In this document: piece after piece, positions 15,688 through 23,219 of the stretch | Layout of the letters: each line of letters starts with the position of its first letter | Numbering within the stretch: the first letter of the stretch is position 1 | Assembly: GCA_022775385.1 (NCBI GenBank) | Contig: JALFIV010000020.1 | Location: 1-40,137 of the forward strand | Source of the DNA: Clostridiales bacterium | GTDB lineage: Bacteria; Bacillota; Clostridia; Oscillospirales; Butyricicoccaceae | Direction: 5' to 3' | Length of the DNA: 40,137 nucleotides | Program-made: the position numbers and the translations under genes | The notes under the pieces: generated by a model | Databases searched by the model: none | What the model was told of the DNA's origin: nothing | Seen by the model: the letters and a program-made list of their open reading frames with translations, nothing else

Positions 15688-16548
15688 GTAATAGTAGTTG
15701 CACGCCGCACCGACTGCCGATCTGTCCACAATGATCTTGCCCCTGACGTTGGTCTGGGTGACGCATGCTCTGCGCACGCTGTTGCCAGTCCACTTGCCGG
15801 CGTAGTAATACGGATCCGCAACGACCAGTCTGCTGCCGCTTGTTCCCATGATACCGACGAAATGACCGCCGTTCGAGAACAGAGAGAGCGGGCCGCTGTA
15901 GCCGCCGGTGGTATGTGCAACCGCCATGCCGCCCGATTTGATATGCTTGAGCATCTCGCTGTCGGATGTCGTATACGAATAAGTAAATCCGCCCCACTTG
16001 GACTTTGCCGCCTTGAGCAGCGGTGCAACCGAGGTGCCGCCATCATAGCGGGCGCCGCACTGAGTTGCGAGGGTGCAGACGTTTCTCGTCGTTGCCTGAC
16101 TGATACCGCACAGATTGCGCAGAATATTGCCGACCGTGGTCGGGCAGCAGCCGCCGGAATAAATGGTCGCTCCCGCCGGACGTCCGTTCTTGTCACGATA
16201 CGGAACACCCGCATAGTTGGTCTGCAGGTCGATGTTCATGTCGCTGACGCTGACCGCCGGCTTTTTGTTCGAAGAGCTGGACGCCGTCTTGACATACTCC
16301 TTGGTGACATAGCCGGACTTGCCGTTTACCTTGACCTTGACCCATTTTCCGTTCTTGGAGGTCTTGATCACCGTGCGCGTCCAACCCTTTTTCATGACTG
16401 TGAGAACGCGGCTGGAGGTATTTGCCTTCTTTCTGACGTTGATGTTTGCTGTCGCGGTGACCTTTGCGGCAAATGCGCTGGTCGCCAGAAGTGTGCACAG
16501 CAGCGCCGCAGTCAGTGCCAGACGGATCCATTTCTTGTGATTGTGCAT
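15670..16548 (-). CDS. Secreted SH3-domain protein with C39-like papain-fold domain
   Basis: Exported protein of 292 residues: signal peptide (LALTAALLCTLLATSAFA-A), a bacterial SH3 domain at about 29-88 (INVRKKANTSSRVLTVMKKG ... KSGYVTKEYV), then a C39-like peptidase/amidase domain at about 105-292. Candidate catalytic residues are C134 or C135 (SGGCCPTTVG), H229 (NGGHFVGIMG) and D245 (VADPYY). SH3 plus a Cys-His-Asp hydrolase domain suggests a cell-wall-bound peptidase or peptidoglycan amidase; the substrate is unknown. The promoter at 16632-16660 is consensus and a WalR-type box sits at the transcription start, which fits a cell-wall role. Ribosome binding site: GGGAGAAG. Confidence 0.82.
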   Translation of the reverse strand: MHNHKKWIRLALTAALLCTLLATSAFAAKVTATANINVRKKANTSSRVLTVMKKGWTRTVIKTSKNGKWVKVKVNGKSGYVTKEYVKTASSSSNKKPAVSVSDMNIDLQTNYAGVPYRDKNGRPAGATIYSGGCCPTTVGNILRNLCGISQATTRNVCTLATQCGARYDGGTSVAPLLKAAKSKWGGFTYSYTTSDSEMLKHIKSGGMAVAHTTGGYSGPLSLFSNGGHFVGIMGTSGSRLVVADPYYYAGKWTGNSVRRACVTQTNVRGKIIVDRSAVGAACNYYYLVKRT

Positions 16549-16612
16549 GTGAATTCTTCTCCCACTTTTCTCTGTCCGCTGTTTTCCCCCGCAGACAGGC
16601 TCATGCTTGTTT

Positions 16613-16629
16613 TGTTACCGATCTGTAAT
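16613..16629 (+). promoter_or_regulatory. Perfect WalR(YycF)-type box
   Basis: TGTTAC-CGATC-TGTAAT fits the WalR consensus TGTWAH-N5-TGTWAH exactly. It begins 3 bases downstream of the -10 of the SH3/C39 gene, so it would overlap the start of transcription and repress. That WalR acts here is inferred. Confidence 0.5.
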
Positions 16630-16631
16630 CT

Positions 16632-16660
16632 ATTGTATTACAAATTTGTAACTTTGTCAA
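16632..16660 (-). promoter_or_regulatory. Promoter of the SH3/C39 gene with palindromic spacer
   Basis: Minus strand: TTGACA (16655-16660), 17-bp spacer, TACAAT (16632-16637). The spacer contains a perfect 14-bp palindrome, TTACAAATTTGTAA (16638-16651), a second candidate operator. Confidence 0.8.
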
Positions 16661-16670
16661 TAGCAATTTA

Positions 16671-16717
16671 AAAAGCAGGGAACACCGATGATTTTGTCGA
16701 TGCTCCCTGCTTTTTTT
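16671..16717 (-). terminator. Terminator of the DUF1847 operon (bidirectional)
   Basis: Long hairpin with arms GCAGGGA / TCCCTGC extended by A/T pairs. T-runs are present on both sides: five on the minus strand and seven on the plus strand. Confidence 0.8.
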
Positions 16718-16732
16718 ACGCAGAAAGTGGGG

Positions 16733-17395
16733 TTATACGGTTTTTTCGTCGAGCAGGCGGCGGTAGTAGAATCGGGACTGATACAGCGCGCCCACCGGAT
16801 TGTGCGCCATCACGCGGTCCTTGGTAACCAGCGTCGTGGTGGTCGCCTCGGCATACTTGTAAAACAGGCTGTCGTGTCCGACACACAGACCGACAACGAC
16901 GTTGAGATCGGTTTTTGCCTTGTTCAGCAGTTTTGCCTGCAGAATCGGGTTGCACATGACACAGCCGGTGTTTTCGGTGACCTCCTCCGGAATGCCGACC
17001 GAGACCTTGTCCATCGAGCCGACCTTACAGCCGACACCATAGACATCAAAGCCGTTTTTTCGCAGGATGCGGGCGAAAATGCGGCTCTCCTCCAGCAGAC
17101 CGACGCATGTCGCAATGCCGATGCGGTGATAGCCCATGCGCTTGGCAAACTGCATGATCTCCTCAACGCGCGTCCAATGGCCGTAGCCCGCGCTCTCGAC
17201 GGTCGCGGAGGCAACCGTGATGCGCTGATTTTCCTCGTTGTCGGTGTACAGCTTGGCAATCTCGTCCAGCTCCGCCTCGGTCAGCTTGGTTGTGACGCAG
17301 AATGCCGGTGCGTTTCCGTTCCGCTCCTGACAGTCCACGACGCCGCAGTCGATACAGCTGTGCGGGTATCCGTTGTTCTCTGTCTTATTCATCAT
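16733..17395 (-). CDS. DUF1847 cysteine-rich protein
   Basis: A 220-residue cytoplasmic protein with an N-terminal metal-binding pattern (SCIDCGVVDCQERNG...FC) and further cysteines at CVGLLEE, GCKVG, GCVMCNP and GLCVGHD. This matches DUF1847, a family of anaerobes with no assigned function. Several conserved Cys and His residues suggest a zinc or iron-sulfur site. The last gene of a two-gene unit, it starts 20 bases after the membrane-protein gene; the start may be either ATG of the MM pair, behind AGAGGATAT. I do not assign a reaction. Confidence 0.85.
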   Translation of the reverse strand: MMNKTENNGYPHSCIDCGVVDCQERNGNAPAFCVTTKLTEAELDEIAKLYTDNEENQRITVASATVESAGYGHWTRVEEIMQFAKRMGYHRIGIATCVGLLEESRIFARILRKNGFDVYGVGCKVGSMDKVSVGIPEEVTENTGCVMCNPILQAKLLNKAKTDLNVVVGLCVGHDSLFYKYAEATTTTLVTKDRVMAHNPVGALYQSRFYYRRLLDEKTV

Positions 17396-17415
17396 TTGAT
17401 ATCCTCTTTCCCAGA

Positions 17416-19182
17416 TTATTTCAGCGATGCCGGACAGATCGCTCCCTCTCCGGCGACCTCCAGTTCGACGGCGTCTCCGACATTCAGCAGGACGGCCGCC
17501 TCGTCGTCCGAGGCGCTCAGAGAATAATAGACCTCGCTGTCCTCCAGACGGAGATAATAGTAGGTCGTGCCGTCACGCACGGCCTCACGCAGGTCGATAA
17601 TCTTGCCGCGCACCGTCCGCTCCGCTTCCTTGGGCGCTTCCTCCTCGGTCAGAATGCCGTCGTCAATCAGCATCTGCCGGTAGTTCGCCTGACACTCCTT
17701 GATGGTCTTTCCGGTCGCAACATTCTGATACTGCGACATATTGACCATGCCGTACATCTTGACCAGACCGGCGTTGTCCTTGAGCGCGACCGTGTAGGTC
17801 GGCTGTCCCTCGATTTCAAGCAGCAGCGGGAAGGTCGCACGATAGTTCAGGTGCTGTACCACGCCCTCGGCGCTCTCCATCGCGGAATACTCCTCCGCGC
17901 CGGCGATCTCATAGTAATCTGTCTCGCGCGTGCGCATGTCCGAGAAGATAAATGCGATGTTGCTCTCGTCACTGATGACGCTCGTCACACCGGTGTAGCA
18001 GTAGACGTCGTTGTCCTTCGGGATGTAGTTATATCCCTCGGTTGTCTTGACAACACCCTTCTGTCCGATGATGGAGTTCCAGAATCCGTTGTGGTATCTG
18101 CCATACCAGTCGTACTGCTGCATGATCAGCCCTGCGCTGTATACGTTGTCGATCCAGTCCGGAATCTCGCCGAGCGCATAGTACTGTGTCTCACCGGTGA
18201 CAGGATCACAGGTCACAACGCCCTTGACATCCGTACCCGCCAGCATCATGATGCGGTGTCTGAGCACCGGAACAACCCAGTACGGATTGCCTTCCTCATC
18301 CAGCTCAAAGCACGCCTCGTCAAACATTGCCGTCGGATAGGCAAAGCGCAGATGGCGGCTCAGGTTCTCGTTGAAGTACGCACTCGGCGAATAGCGCATG
18401 CCCTGCTTGAGGCGGACAATCTTCGTGTTCTGCGTCTTCATATCCACCGTGATATACGCCGGAATGCCGGTATCACGGTTCAAAAACCACTTGATAAAGC
18501 CGACATAGCCCAGCGGCTGTACGCGCACCGGTGCACGGTTGATCGTGACCTGCGTGCTCTCACCCAGCTCAAACTGGGACACCTCGTCGACCAGATTGCC
18601 GAGTGCACGGTTAGACAGGCGCATCGCGCTGTCCTTGTCGAGAAGCGGAACATTGTCAATCGTCGGGGTGTATTCCGAAATATCCTTGACTGTGACGGAG
18701 TCCTGAATAATGGACGAATACGCCTTTGCCTGAAAAATCGGGCTGGACAGCAGCGAGCACAGCAGATAGACCACAATACCGACCGCCAGCACAATCGACA
18801 GCAGCTTGCGCAGTGTGAACGTTTTCTTTTTCTGTACCGGTTTGCCGTCCGGTCCGAAGACATTATCCTCCCTGCCGTTCGAGACAGTCGTCAGCATCGC
18901 AAACGCAAAGACGACTGCGATGAGCGCAAAACTCCAGAACTGGCGCGACTGCGGATTGATCGGCGGCAGTGTGACATAATACACCAGACCCATCACCGCG
19001 AGATAAATCAGCAGACGGATCAGCTTTCCTTTTCTGCTTGTCTTTTTCCGCGGCGGCGGAGGCGGCGGCGCCGGACGCTCGCCCGTCTCCCCGTTCTCTC
19101 CCGCTCCGCCGAACATCGACGCAAACGGATTGAACGGATTATGATTCCCCGGTCCGAACGAACCGAATTGATAAAACTTCAT
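17416..19182 (-). CDS. Large membrane protein with extracytoplasmic domain, unknown function
   Basis: A 588-residue protein. A Gly/Asn/Phe-rich start and a six-proline run followed by RKK precede three hydrophobic helices at about 54-72 (LIRLLIYLAVMGLVYYVTL), 81-98 (WSFALIAVVFAFAML) and 123-142 (LLSIVLAVGIVVYLLCSLL). The remaining 440 residues have mixed beta content, no catalytic motif I recognise, and end in a small strand-rich domain. Similar proteins occur in many clostridia without an assigned role. I chose ATG 19182 because AAGGAG lies 6 bases upstream. It shares a unit with the DUF1847 gene, with its own promoter at 19225-19254. Confidence 0.8.
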   Translation of the reverse strand: MKFYQFGSFGPGNHNPFNPFASMFGGAGENGETGERPAPPPPPPRKKTSRKGKLIRLLIYLAVMGLVYYVTLPPINPQSRQFWSFALIAVVFAFAMLTTVSNGREDNVFGPDGKPVQKKKTFTLRKLLSIVLAVGIVVYLLCSLLSSPIFQAKAYSSIIQDSVTVKDISEYTPTIDNVPLLDKDSAMRLSNRALGNLVDEVSQFELGESTQVTINRAPVRVQPLGYVGFIKWFLNRDTGIPAYITVDMKTQNTKIVRLKQGMRYSPSAYFNENLSRHLRFAYPTAMFDEACFELDEEGNPYWVVPVLRHRIMMLAGTDVKGVVTCDPVTGETQYYALGEIPDWIDNVYSAGLIMQQYDWYGRYHNGFWNSIIGQKGVVKTTEGYNYIPKDNDVYCYTGVTSVISDESNIAFIFSDMRTRETDYYEIAGAEEYSAMESAEGVVQHLNYRATFPLLLEIEGQPTYTVALKDNAGLVKMYGMVNMSQYQNVATGKTIKECQANYRQMLIDDGILTEEEAPKEAERTVRGKIIDLREAVRDGTTYYYLRLEDSEVYYSLSASDDEAAVLLNVGDAVELEVAGEGAICPASLK

Positions 19183-19224
19183 GGTTGCTCCTTCCCCCAA
19201 AATTGTGTGGATTTGTTACTTTCC

Positions 19225-19254
19225 ATGATACCCCATTGCACGCCGGACTGTCAA
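19225..19254 (-). promoter_or_regulatory. Promoter of the membrane protein/DUF1847 unit
   Basis: Minus strand: TTGACA (19249-19254), 18-bp spacer, TATCAT (19225-19230). The -35 lies just past the mntP stop codon. Confidence 0.75.
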
Positions 19255-19256
19255 TC

Positions 19257-19847
19257 TCACCCCAGAATACCGCTGATAAAAATCTCCAGACCGATGGCGA
19301 TCAGGATGACGCCGCCCAGCGCTGACGCCTTGCCGGACAGCCAGGTGCCGAACCGCTTACCGATCACGAGTCCCGCCATACAGATGACAAACGTGACCAC
19401 ACCGATAATCGCCGCGCAGGCGGCCGCCATCAGGACACCGTATCCCGAAATCGTAAAGCCGACCGAGAGTGCATCAATCGAGGTGGCGATGCCCTGCACG
19501 AGCAGTGCCGCCGCGCCGACCGCCGCACCTTCTCCATCCTGATCTTCTCCCCCGCGCAGTCCCTCGATCAGCATCTTGCCGCCGATATATCCCAGCAGTG
19601 CGAGCGCAATCCACGGGATAAACCGCTCAAACGCCTGAAATGCCTGCACAATCGTGTGGACGCAGATCCAGCCGATCATCGGCATCGCAAACTGAAAGCC
19701 GCAGAATACCCCCGCGATGACGCACATGCGTCCGCTCTTCATCGCCGGCTCATTCAGTCCGTTCGCCATGGACACCGAAAACGCATCCATCGCCAGACCG
19801 ACGCCGAGCAGAATGCTGTTGATGACAAAAACCAAATTCCACTCCAT
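19257..19847 (-). CDS. mntP: Manganese efflux pump MntP
   Basis: Six-helix inner-membrane Mn2+ exporter of 196 residues, normal length for the family. Two family signatures with the metal-binding aspartates are present: GLAMDAFSVSMANG in helix 1 and GIATSIDALSVGF in helix 4. A hydrophilic loop (GGEDQDGEG) separates the halves. The gene lies behind a complete yybP-ykoY manganese riboswitch and terminator (19880-20066), so high Mn2+ should switch it on. This regulation supports the MntP call over other LysE-like transporters. Ribosome binding site GGAGGAGAAG. No terminator is seen before the next promoter at 19249. Confidence 0.96.
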   Translation of the reverse strand: MEWNLVFVINSILLGVGLAMDAFSVSMANGLNEPAMKSGRMCVIAGVFCGFQFAMPMIGWICVHTIVQAFQAFERFIPWIALALLGYIGGKMLIEGLRGGEDQDGEGAAVGAAALLVQGIATSIDALSVGFTISGYGVLMAAACAAIIGVVTFVICMAGLVIGKRFGTWLSGKASALGGVILIAIGLEIFISGILG

Positions 19848-19879
19848 TGTTTCTTCTCCTCCGTCTGTTCCCGGAAATA

Positions 19880-19914
19880 GAAAAACTCAGGCACAGCGTC
19901 TGCCGTGCCTGAGT
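19880..19914 (-). terminator. Riboswitch expression-platform terminator of mntP
   Basis: Minus strand: ACTCAGGCAC / GTGCCTGAGT, a perfect 10-bp stem, followed by TTTTTC, 33 bases before the mntP ATG. It would stop transcription unless the aptamer binds metal. Confidence 0.9.
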
Positions 19915-19934
19915 ATGCAGTCAAAGATCAAACC

Positions 19935-20066
19935 CGCTCAAGGGCGCACTCATGCACAGAAGCTCTGTGTTTCCCATGAGTCTCGCATATTAAAGCAAGC
20001 CAGACCGGCGGTCAGTATGTTGACTTGCTGCATGCCGGACCGGCATGCTTGCTACTCCCTCAAACG
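19935..20066 (-). ncRNA. yybP-ykoY manganese riboswitch aptamer
   Basis: Minus strand. P1 pairs CGTTTGAGGG (20066-20057) with CCCTTGAGCG (19944-19935), including wobble pairs. The conserved L1 element GGGAGTAGC begins inside P1. A stem with arms GCATGCCGG / CCGGCATGC follows, then AGTCAACATACTG, GCGAGACT, and a closing stem ACTCATG / CATGAGT capped by CACAGA / TCTGTG. These are the diagnostic parts of the yybP-ykoY class, and a MntP gene lies directly downstream. Confidence 0.92.
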
Positions 20067-20084
20067 ATATGTTATGTTTTGCTT

Positions 20085-20114
20085 AGTATATCCTTTTCGC
20101 TTGCGATTAGTCAA
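20085..20114 (-). promoter_or_regulatory. Promoter of the riboswitch-mntP transcript
   Basis: Minus strand: TTGACT (20109-20114), 18-bp spacer, TATACT (20085-20090), starting RNA about 15 bases before aptamer P1. Confidence 0.85.
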
Positions 20115-20152
20115 GAACAACTCTCATTCATTTGATTTCTACTCGATTTTCC

Positions 20153-21013
20153 TCAAAAACCAAGCTGAATATTGCGGAACTGTTTGGAAAACATGCCGCG
20201 GTTTTCAATCTCATAACCGCGGGTCGCCGCCTTGACCCAGCCATAACGGCCGTTGTACTTCACACGGAACCGCATGTAGTATTTGTTCCAATAGCACTTG
20301 TCGATCCGAACAGATTTCCCCGCAGGGATGGTGAACGCCTTCCGGTCAGAAGTCTGGCTCTTATACGCTGTCAGCTTGATACGGGTTGTCAGCGACCGCG
20401 GCGCCGTCTTGAAGCCGATTTCCCAGAAGCTTCCGATGCTGGAGGTTCTCTTGAGTGTTCCGTTTGTATACTTATAGTAGTAGCGTACCCGCGCCTGCGA
20501 GAACGAATAGGTCTCCAGACCGTAGTCTGCAATGAACGTATTTCCCTTGACCTTCACATCGGCGCCCTGTCCTTCTCCGCACTTCAAAGCGACCTTATGG
20601 AAATCCACAACCTGTTTCAGCGCGCCGCTTTGATACCGGAACAGTCCGCACGCTGTGACGCCGTAGTCATCCGACGTTGCATCGATATAAAGGAACGTTT
20701 TTCCGTTGTCCAGCGTATACAGCTTCGTCTGCAGATAGAAGTAGAAATCATTCAGCGCGTACACCTGTTTTCCGTTCACCAAAACACGCATTTCTTTATA
20801 AACACCGGTGTCCTCTCCCTCATACAGATGTTTCTTCTGAGAGATCACAATCGTATCCGGCTTTTTGTCTCCGGTGATGTCGTAGGATTTATAGGTTTTC
20901 CCCGGCTTGAGCGTCACGGATGTCGGATTCGCCGCGAATGCACTCGCCCCGATTCCCACCGCGCAGATCAGCGTCAGAATCATCGCTGCAAACAGTTTGC
21001 TTGTCTTTTTCAT
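20153..21013 (-). CDS. Secreted protein with C-terminal SH3-like domain
   Basis: Exported protein of 286 residues: signal peptide MKKTSKLFAAMILTLICAVG...SAFA-A, a middle region beginning LKPGKTYKSYDITGDKKPDT with a calcium-dockerin/VCBS-like feel, and an SH3-like end (TIPAGKSVRIDKCYWNKYY ... YNGRYGWVKA). ATG 21013 is chosen for the GGGGGAA site and because the signal peptide starts there; a longer frame exists but overlaps the upstream gene. It is the third gene of an XRE / reductase / secreted unit with gaps of 17 and 25 bases. The function is unknown; surface attachment is inferred. Confidence 0.78.
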   Translation of the reverse strand: MKKTSKLFAAMILTLICAVGIGASAFAANPTSVTLKPGKTYKSYDITGDKKPDTIVISQKKHLYEGEDTGVYKEMRVLVNGKQVYALNDFYFYLQTKLYTLDNGKTFLYIDATSDDYGVTACGLFRYQSGALKQVVDFHKVALKCGEGQGADVKVKGNTFIADYGLETYSFSQARVRYYYKYTNGTLKRTSSIGSFWEIGFKTAPRSLTTRIKLTAYKSQTSDRKAFTIPAGKSVRIDKCYWNKYYMRFRVKYNGRYGWVKAATRGYEIENRGMFSKQFRNIQLGF

Positions 21014-21038
21014 ACAGAATTCCCCCTTATCCGTCTTT

Positions 21039-21575
21039 TTACAGTCTGCGGATTGCCTCCGCAAGCAGGTTTTCCCGCTGATTCGGATCAATGTCCATTC
21101 CTTCGATGATGTACGGCACACAGGTCGGAATGCCGAGCATTGCCGCCAGCGCCTTCACATAGTGGAATCCGAGATGATTCCCGCCGACAAAGCCGCCGCA
21201 GGTCGAGAAAAACAGCACGCGGTCCGCCTTGCAATAGCCGACGCAGTCGCTTCCCTCATAGCCGAATGTCAGACCGGCGACACACACCTGCTCGAGATAC
21301 ACCTTGAGCAGCGACGGAAAGGACAGATCCCACAGCGGGGCGGCAATCAGAATCTCGTCCGCCTCCTTGAACTGTCTGGCATAGCGGAACAGCTCATCGT
21401 CGAACGGCACTGCATCCCGCCGTGCGAGATCCGCAGCGGTGAGCGGCGCGATATCCTGTTCCATCAAATTGAGTATGGTCACCGGTGTGGAGGCAGGAAG
21501 CGTATTCAAATATGCCTGATAGTATCGTCTTGTTGCAGACTCCTCTCCTCGGATGCAGCAGTCAATTACCAGCAT
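21039..21575 (-). CDS. Flavodoxin-fold NAD(P)H-dependent oxidoreductase
   Basis: A 178-residue protein of the FMN-binding NADH dehydrogenase / azoreductase group: opening strand MLVIDCCIRGEESATRRYY, the FMN loop APLWDLSFPSLLKVYLEQV with the P-x-W/Y-x-x-x-x-P pattern of AzoR-type enzymes, and FFSTCGGF later. It likely reduces quinones, azo or nitro compounds with NAD(P)H in the cytoplasm. ATG 21575 (GGGAGGAAAAGACC upstream) is preferred over the earlier ATG 21596 that overlaps the regulator stop. Its operon with an XRE regulator suggests inducible stress or xenobiotic control. Confidence 0.85.
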   Translation of the reverse strand: MLVIDCCIRGEESATRRYYQAYLNTLPASTPVTILNLMEQDIAPLTAADLARRDAVPFDDELFRYARQFKEADEILIAAPLWDLSFPSLLKVYLEQVCVAGLTFGYEGSDCVGYCKADRVLFFSTCGGFVGGNHLGFHYVKALAAMLGIPTCVPYIIEGMDIDPNQRENLLAEAIRRL

Positions 21576-21592
21576 GGTCTTTTCCTCCCTGT

Positions 21593-22090
21593 TCATTCCG
21601 CCTGTCCGAACAGTACGGGATCAATTTCTCCGTTTGTCACCGCCTGCTTGATCCAAAGCTGCAGAGAATCGATAATCAGCGACATCTGCTCCAGCTGTTT
21701 CTGGATGGCCAGAAAATCCGGCACTTCATCCTCGGTGATTCTGCCGTCCACCGTGATCTCAATCAGACGGTCCTTTTCCTTTGCCAGCGCATTGAGCGAC
21801 GCGAGCATCTCCAGTGTAATCTGTGACAGTTCCTTCATCTCGACCTTCGGCACATATTTCTGACCGATTTCACAGAGATGACAGCAGTAGTCGTTACAAA
21901 GCGCCGGGTTTCGATAGCACTCCGCCATCTTGAGCACCTCATCCGGATGCGGACGGCTTCCGTTCTCGATTTTCTCAATCCGCGATGCCGACATGTACAG
22001 CTGCTCGGATGCGGCCGCGCGCGTCAGCCCCGCCTGTTCGCGGCTGCGCTGATAGATATTTTTGTTTTCCTTCGTCGACAGTTTTCCCAC
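21593..22090 (-). CDS. XRE family transcriptional regulator
   Basis: A 165-residue DNA-binding protein. An HTH-XRE domain spans about 9-62 (YQRSREQAGLTRAAASEQLYMSASRIEKIENG), followed by NDYCCHLCEIGQKYV and a helical C-terminal half (ITLEMLASLNALAKEKDRLIEIT) likely used for oligomerisation. The C-C-x-x-C cluster could sense redox state or bind metal. The start is GTG 22090 behind AGAGGAG. It heads the reductase/secreted operon. The divergent gene at 22252 starts about 160 bases away, and the two candidate -10 boxes (TATAAT minus 22189-22194; TATACT plus 22193-22198) overlap, so this regulator may control both directions. Confidence 0.88.
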   Translation of the reverse strand: MGKLSTKENKNIYQRSREQAGLTRAAASEQLYMSASRIEKIENGSRPHPDEVLKMAECYRNPALCNDYCCHLCEIGQKYVPKVEMKELSQITLEMLASLNALAKEKDRLIEITVDGRITEDEVPDFLAIQKQLEQMSLIIDSLQLWIKQAVTNGEIDPVLFGQAE

Positions 22091-22251
22091 GCAGTCACAC
22101 TCCTCTTATGATCGTCCGGAATTCTCCCGTCCAGCGGAATTACGCACCGCTATTTCCCTCCGCCGGCGGTTTATTTTATGTTACTCCTATTATATACTAG
22201 AGGCAACACAAAGGAAAGCTTCAGCTAAAAACAAAAACGGGGGTGACTGAT

Positions 22252-22467
22252 TTGCTGACGCTGATTTTTATGATCCTCATGATCTCGGTATTTGGAAAAC
22301 TGCTCTGGTTCGCGGTAAAAGCCGCCTGGAGCGTGACAAAAATTCTGGTAACCATCGTATTTCTTCCGCTTGTGCTCATCGGCATCGCGGCATCCGGGCT
22401 GCTGTCCGTCGCCTTTTTCGGCGTGCTCGCCGTGGGCGCGGTATCGCTGTTTCTGCCCGCCCGATAA
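22252..22467 (+). CDS. Small two-helix membrane protein
   Basis: About 71 residues, almost wholly hydrophobic: helix 1 LTLIFMILMISVFGKLLWFAV, a short basic linker AAWSVTK, then a long hydrophobic stretch ILVTIVFLPLVLIGIAASG ... AVGAVSLFLPAR. I prefer a TTG start at 22252 because GGGGGTG, fully complementary to the 16S end with wobble pairs, lies 6 bases before it. A GTG at 22243 is possible but is itself part of that site. The gene is followed immediately by the small gene at 22489. The family is unknown; similar small membrane proteins of clostridia have no assigned function. Confidence 0.65.
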   Translation: MLTLIFMILMISVFGKLLWFAVKAAWSVTKILVTIVFLPLVLIGIAASGLLSVAFFGVLAVGAVSLFLPAR

Positions 22468-22488
22468 ATGGGAAGCGGGGTGGTTCCT

Positions 22489-22665
22489 GTGACCGTACAA
22501 ACCAGAATTGCACTGTGCCGGCTGATTGAAAAGATGGACCGGCAGAAGGCGTACTGTGAACAGCTCGGACTGGTCAATCGGTCGGCGTGGAATCCGGCAG
22601 AAAAGCCGGACATCCCGGCCGTCAATCCAAGTGGCATTTCACAGCATTCCGGAAAAACCATTTAA
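22489..22665 (+). CDS. Small hypothetical protein
   Basis: A 58-residue polar protein (TVQTRIALCRLIEKMDRQKAY ... EKPDIPAVNPSG). The first half is a probable amphipathic helix and the second half is Pro-rich and disordered. GTG 22489 is chosen because GGGGTGG lies 5 bases upstream; an in-frame ATG at 22468 abuts the previous stop codon and has no ribosome binding site. A GGAAAAACC / GGTTTTCC hairpin (22651-22673) overlaps the stop. No family recognised. Position suggests cotranscription with the membrane gene upstream. Confidence 0.55.
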   Translation: MTVQTRIALCRLIEKMDRQKAYCEQLGLVNRSAWNPAEKPDIPAVNPSGISQHSGKTI

Positions 22666-22690
22666 GGTTTTCCATTTCATTTATTTGAAA

Positions 22691-22706
22691 CGGTATACAA
22701 ATACCG
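22691..22706. promoter_or_regulatory. Inverted repeat upstream of the 38-residue gene
   Basis: CGGTAT-ACAA-ATACCG: perfect 6-bp arms with a 4-base centre, 64 bases before the ATG at 22770. It could be an operator; the GGTAT/ATACC halves recall those at the two Rrf2-side promoters. Confidence 0.35.
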
Positions 22707-22769
22707 ACACCATATACAACCAATGATCAATGATATCTTCCGACAGCATCGAAAGGAGCCCTGGCAACT

Positions 22770-22886
22770 ATGAGTGACGTTTTATATTATCTGTTTGTGT
22801 GGCCGATTAAGATTATGCTTTTGGCTTGTCTGTTTATTGTGGTTCTGCCCGTTGCAGTTATCCTGCACGTCGCGGGATGCATCTGA
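22770..22886 (+). CDS. 38-residue single-helix membrane peptide
   Basis: A tiny frame encoding MSDVLYYLFVWPIKIMLLA... and ending in HVAGCI: one transmembrane helix (about residues 5-33) and a C-terminal cysteine near the end. AAAGGAG lies 11 bases before the ATG and a strong terminator (22893) begins 6 bases after the stop, so the unit looks complete. It has no identifiable family. It could be a regulatory membrane peptide or a type I toxin-like peptide; no antisense RNA is evident. Confidence 0.55.
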   Translation: MSDVLYYLFVWPIKIMLLACLFIVVLPVAVILHVAGCI

Positions 22887-22892
22887 TATCAG

Positions 22893-22931
22893 AAAACCAC
22901 CCTGTTCACTCTCTTGTCAGGGTGGTTTTTT
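22893..22931 (+). terminator. Terminator of the small membrane-peptide gene
   Basis: AAAACCACCCTG / CAGGGTGGTTTT, 12-bp stem, ending in a T6 run. Confidence 0.9.
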
Positions 22932-22972
22932 GATGCGGTTTTCTGCTGTTTGACACAATCTGCGCGGGAAAG

Positions 22973-23006
22973 AAAAAGACCTGATTTCAAAACGAAATCA
23001 GGTCTT
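22973..23006 (-). terminator. Terminator of the tRNA-Ser pair
   Basis: Minus-strand stem AAGACCTGATTTC / GAAATCAGGTCTT followed by Ts, 6 bases after the CCA end of tRNA-Ser(GCU). Confidence 0.9.
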
Positions 23007-23011
23007 GTCTT

Positions 23012-23101
23012 TGGCGGAGAAGGAGGGATTTGAACCCTCGCGACACTTTCGCGCCCTACTCCCTTAGCAGGGGAGCCCCTTCACCACTTGGGTACTTCTC
23101 C
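23012..23101 (-). tRNA. tRNA-Ser, anticodon GCU (GCT)
   Basis: Class II tRNA with acceptor GGAGAAG / CTTCTCC, discriminator G and encoded CCA. The anticodon loop reads CT-GCT-AA, there is a long variable arm (GGGCGCGAAAGTGTCGC) and T-arm GGTTCAAATCC. It is read from the same promoter as the upstream tRNA-Ser(UGA). Confidence 0.97.
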
Positions 23102-23219
23102 ATTTCAAGCTGTGTGCAGACAATGTGGATGCACACGGCGTTCCAAGGTATTATGCGTGACGGCAGGACGGACAGAGACCGGTGATGGTTCATCCGTTTC
23201 TCTGCCGCTCGCGTTGTTG

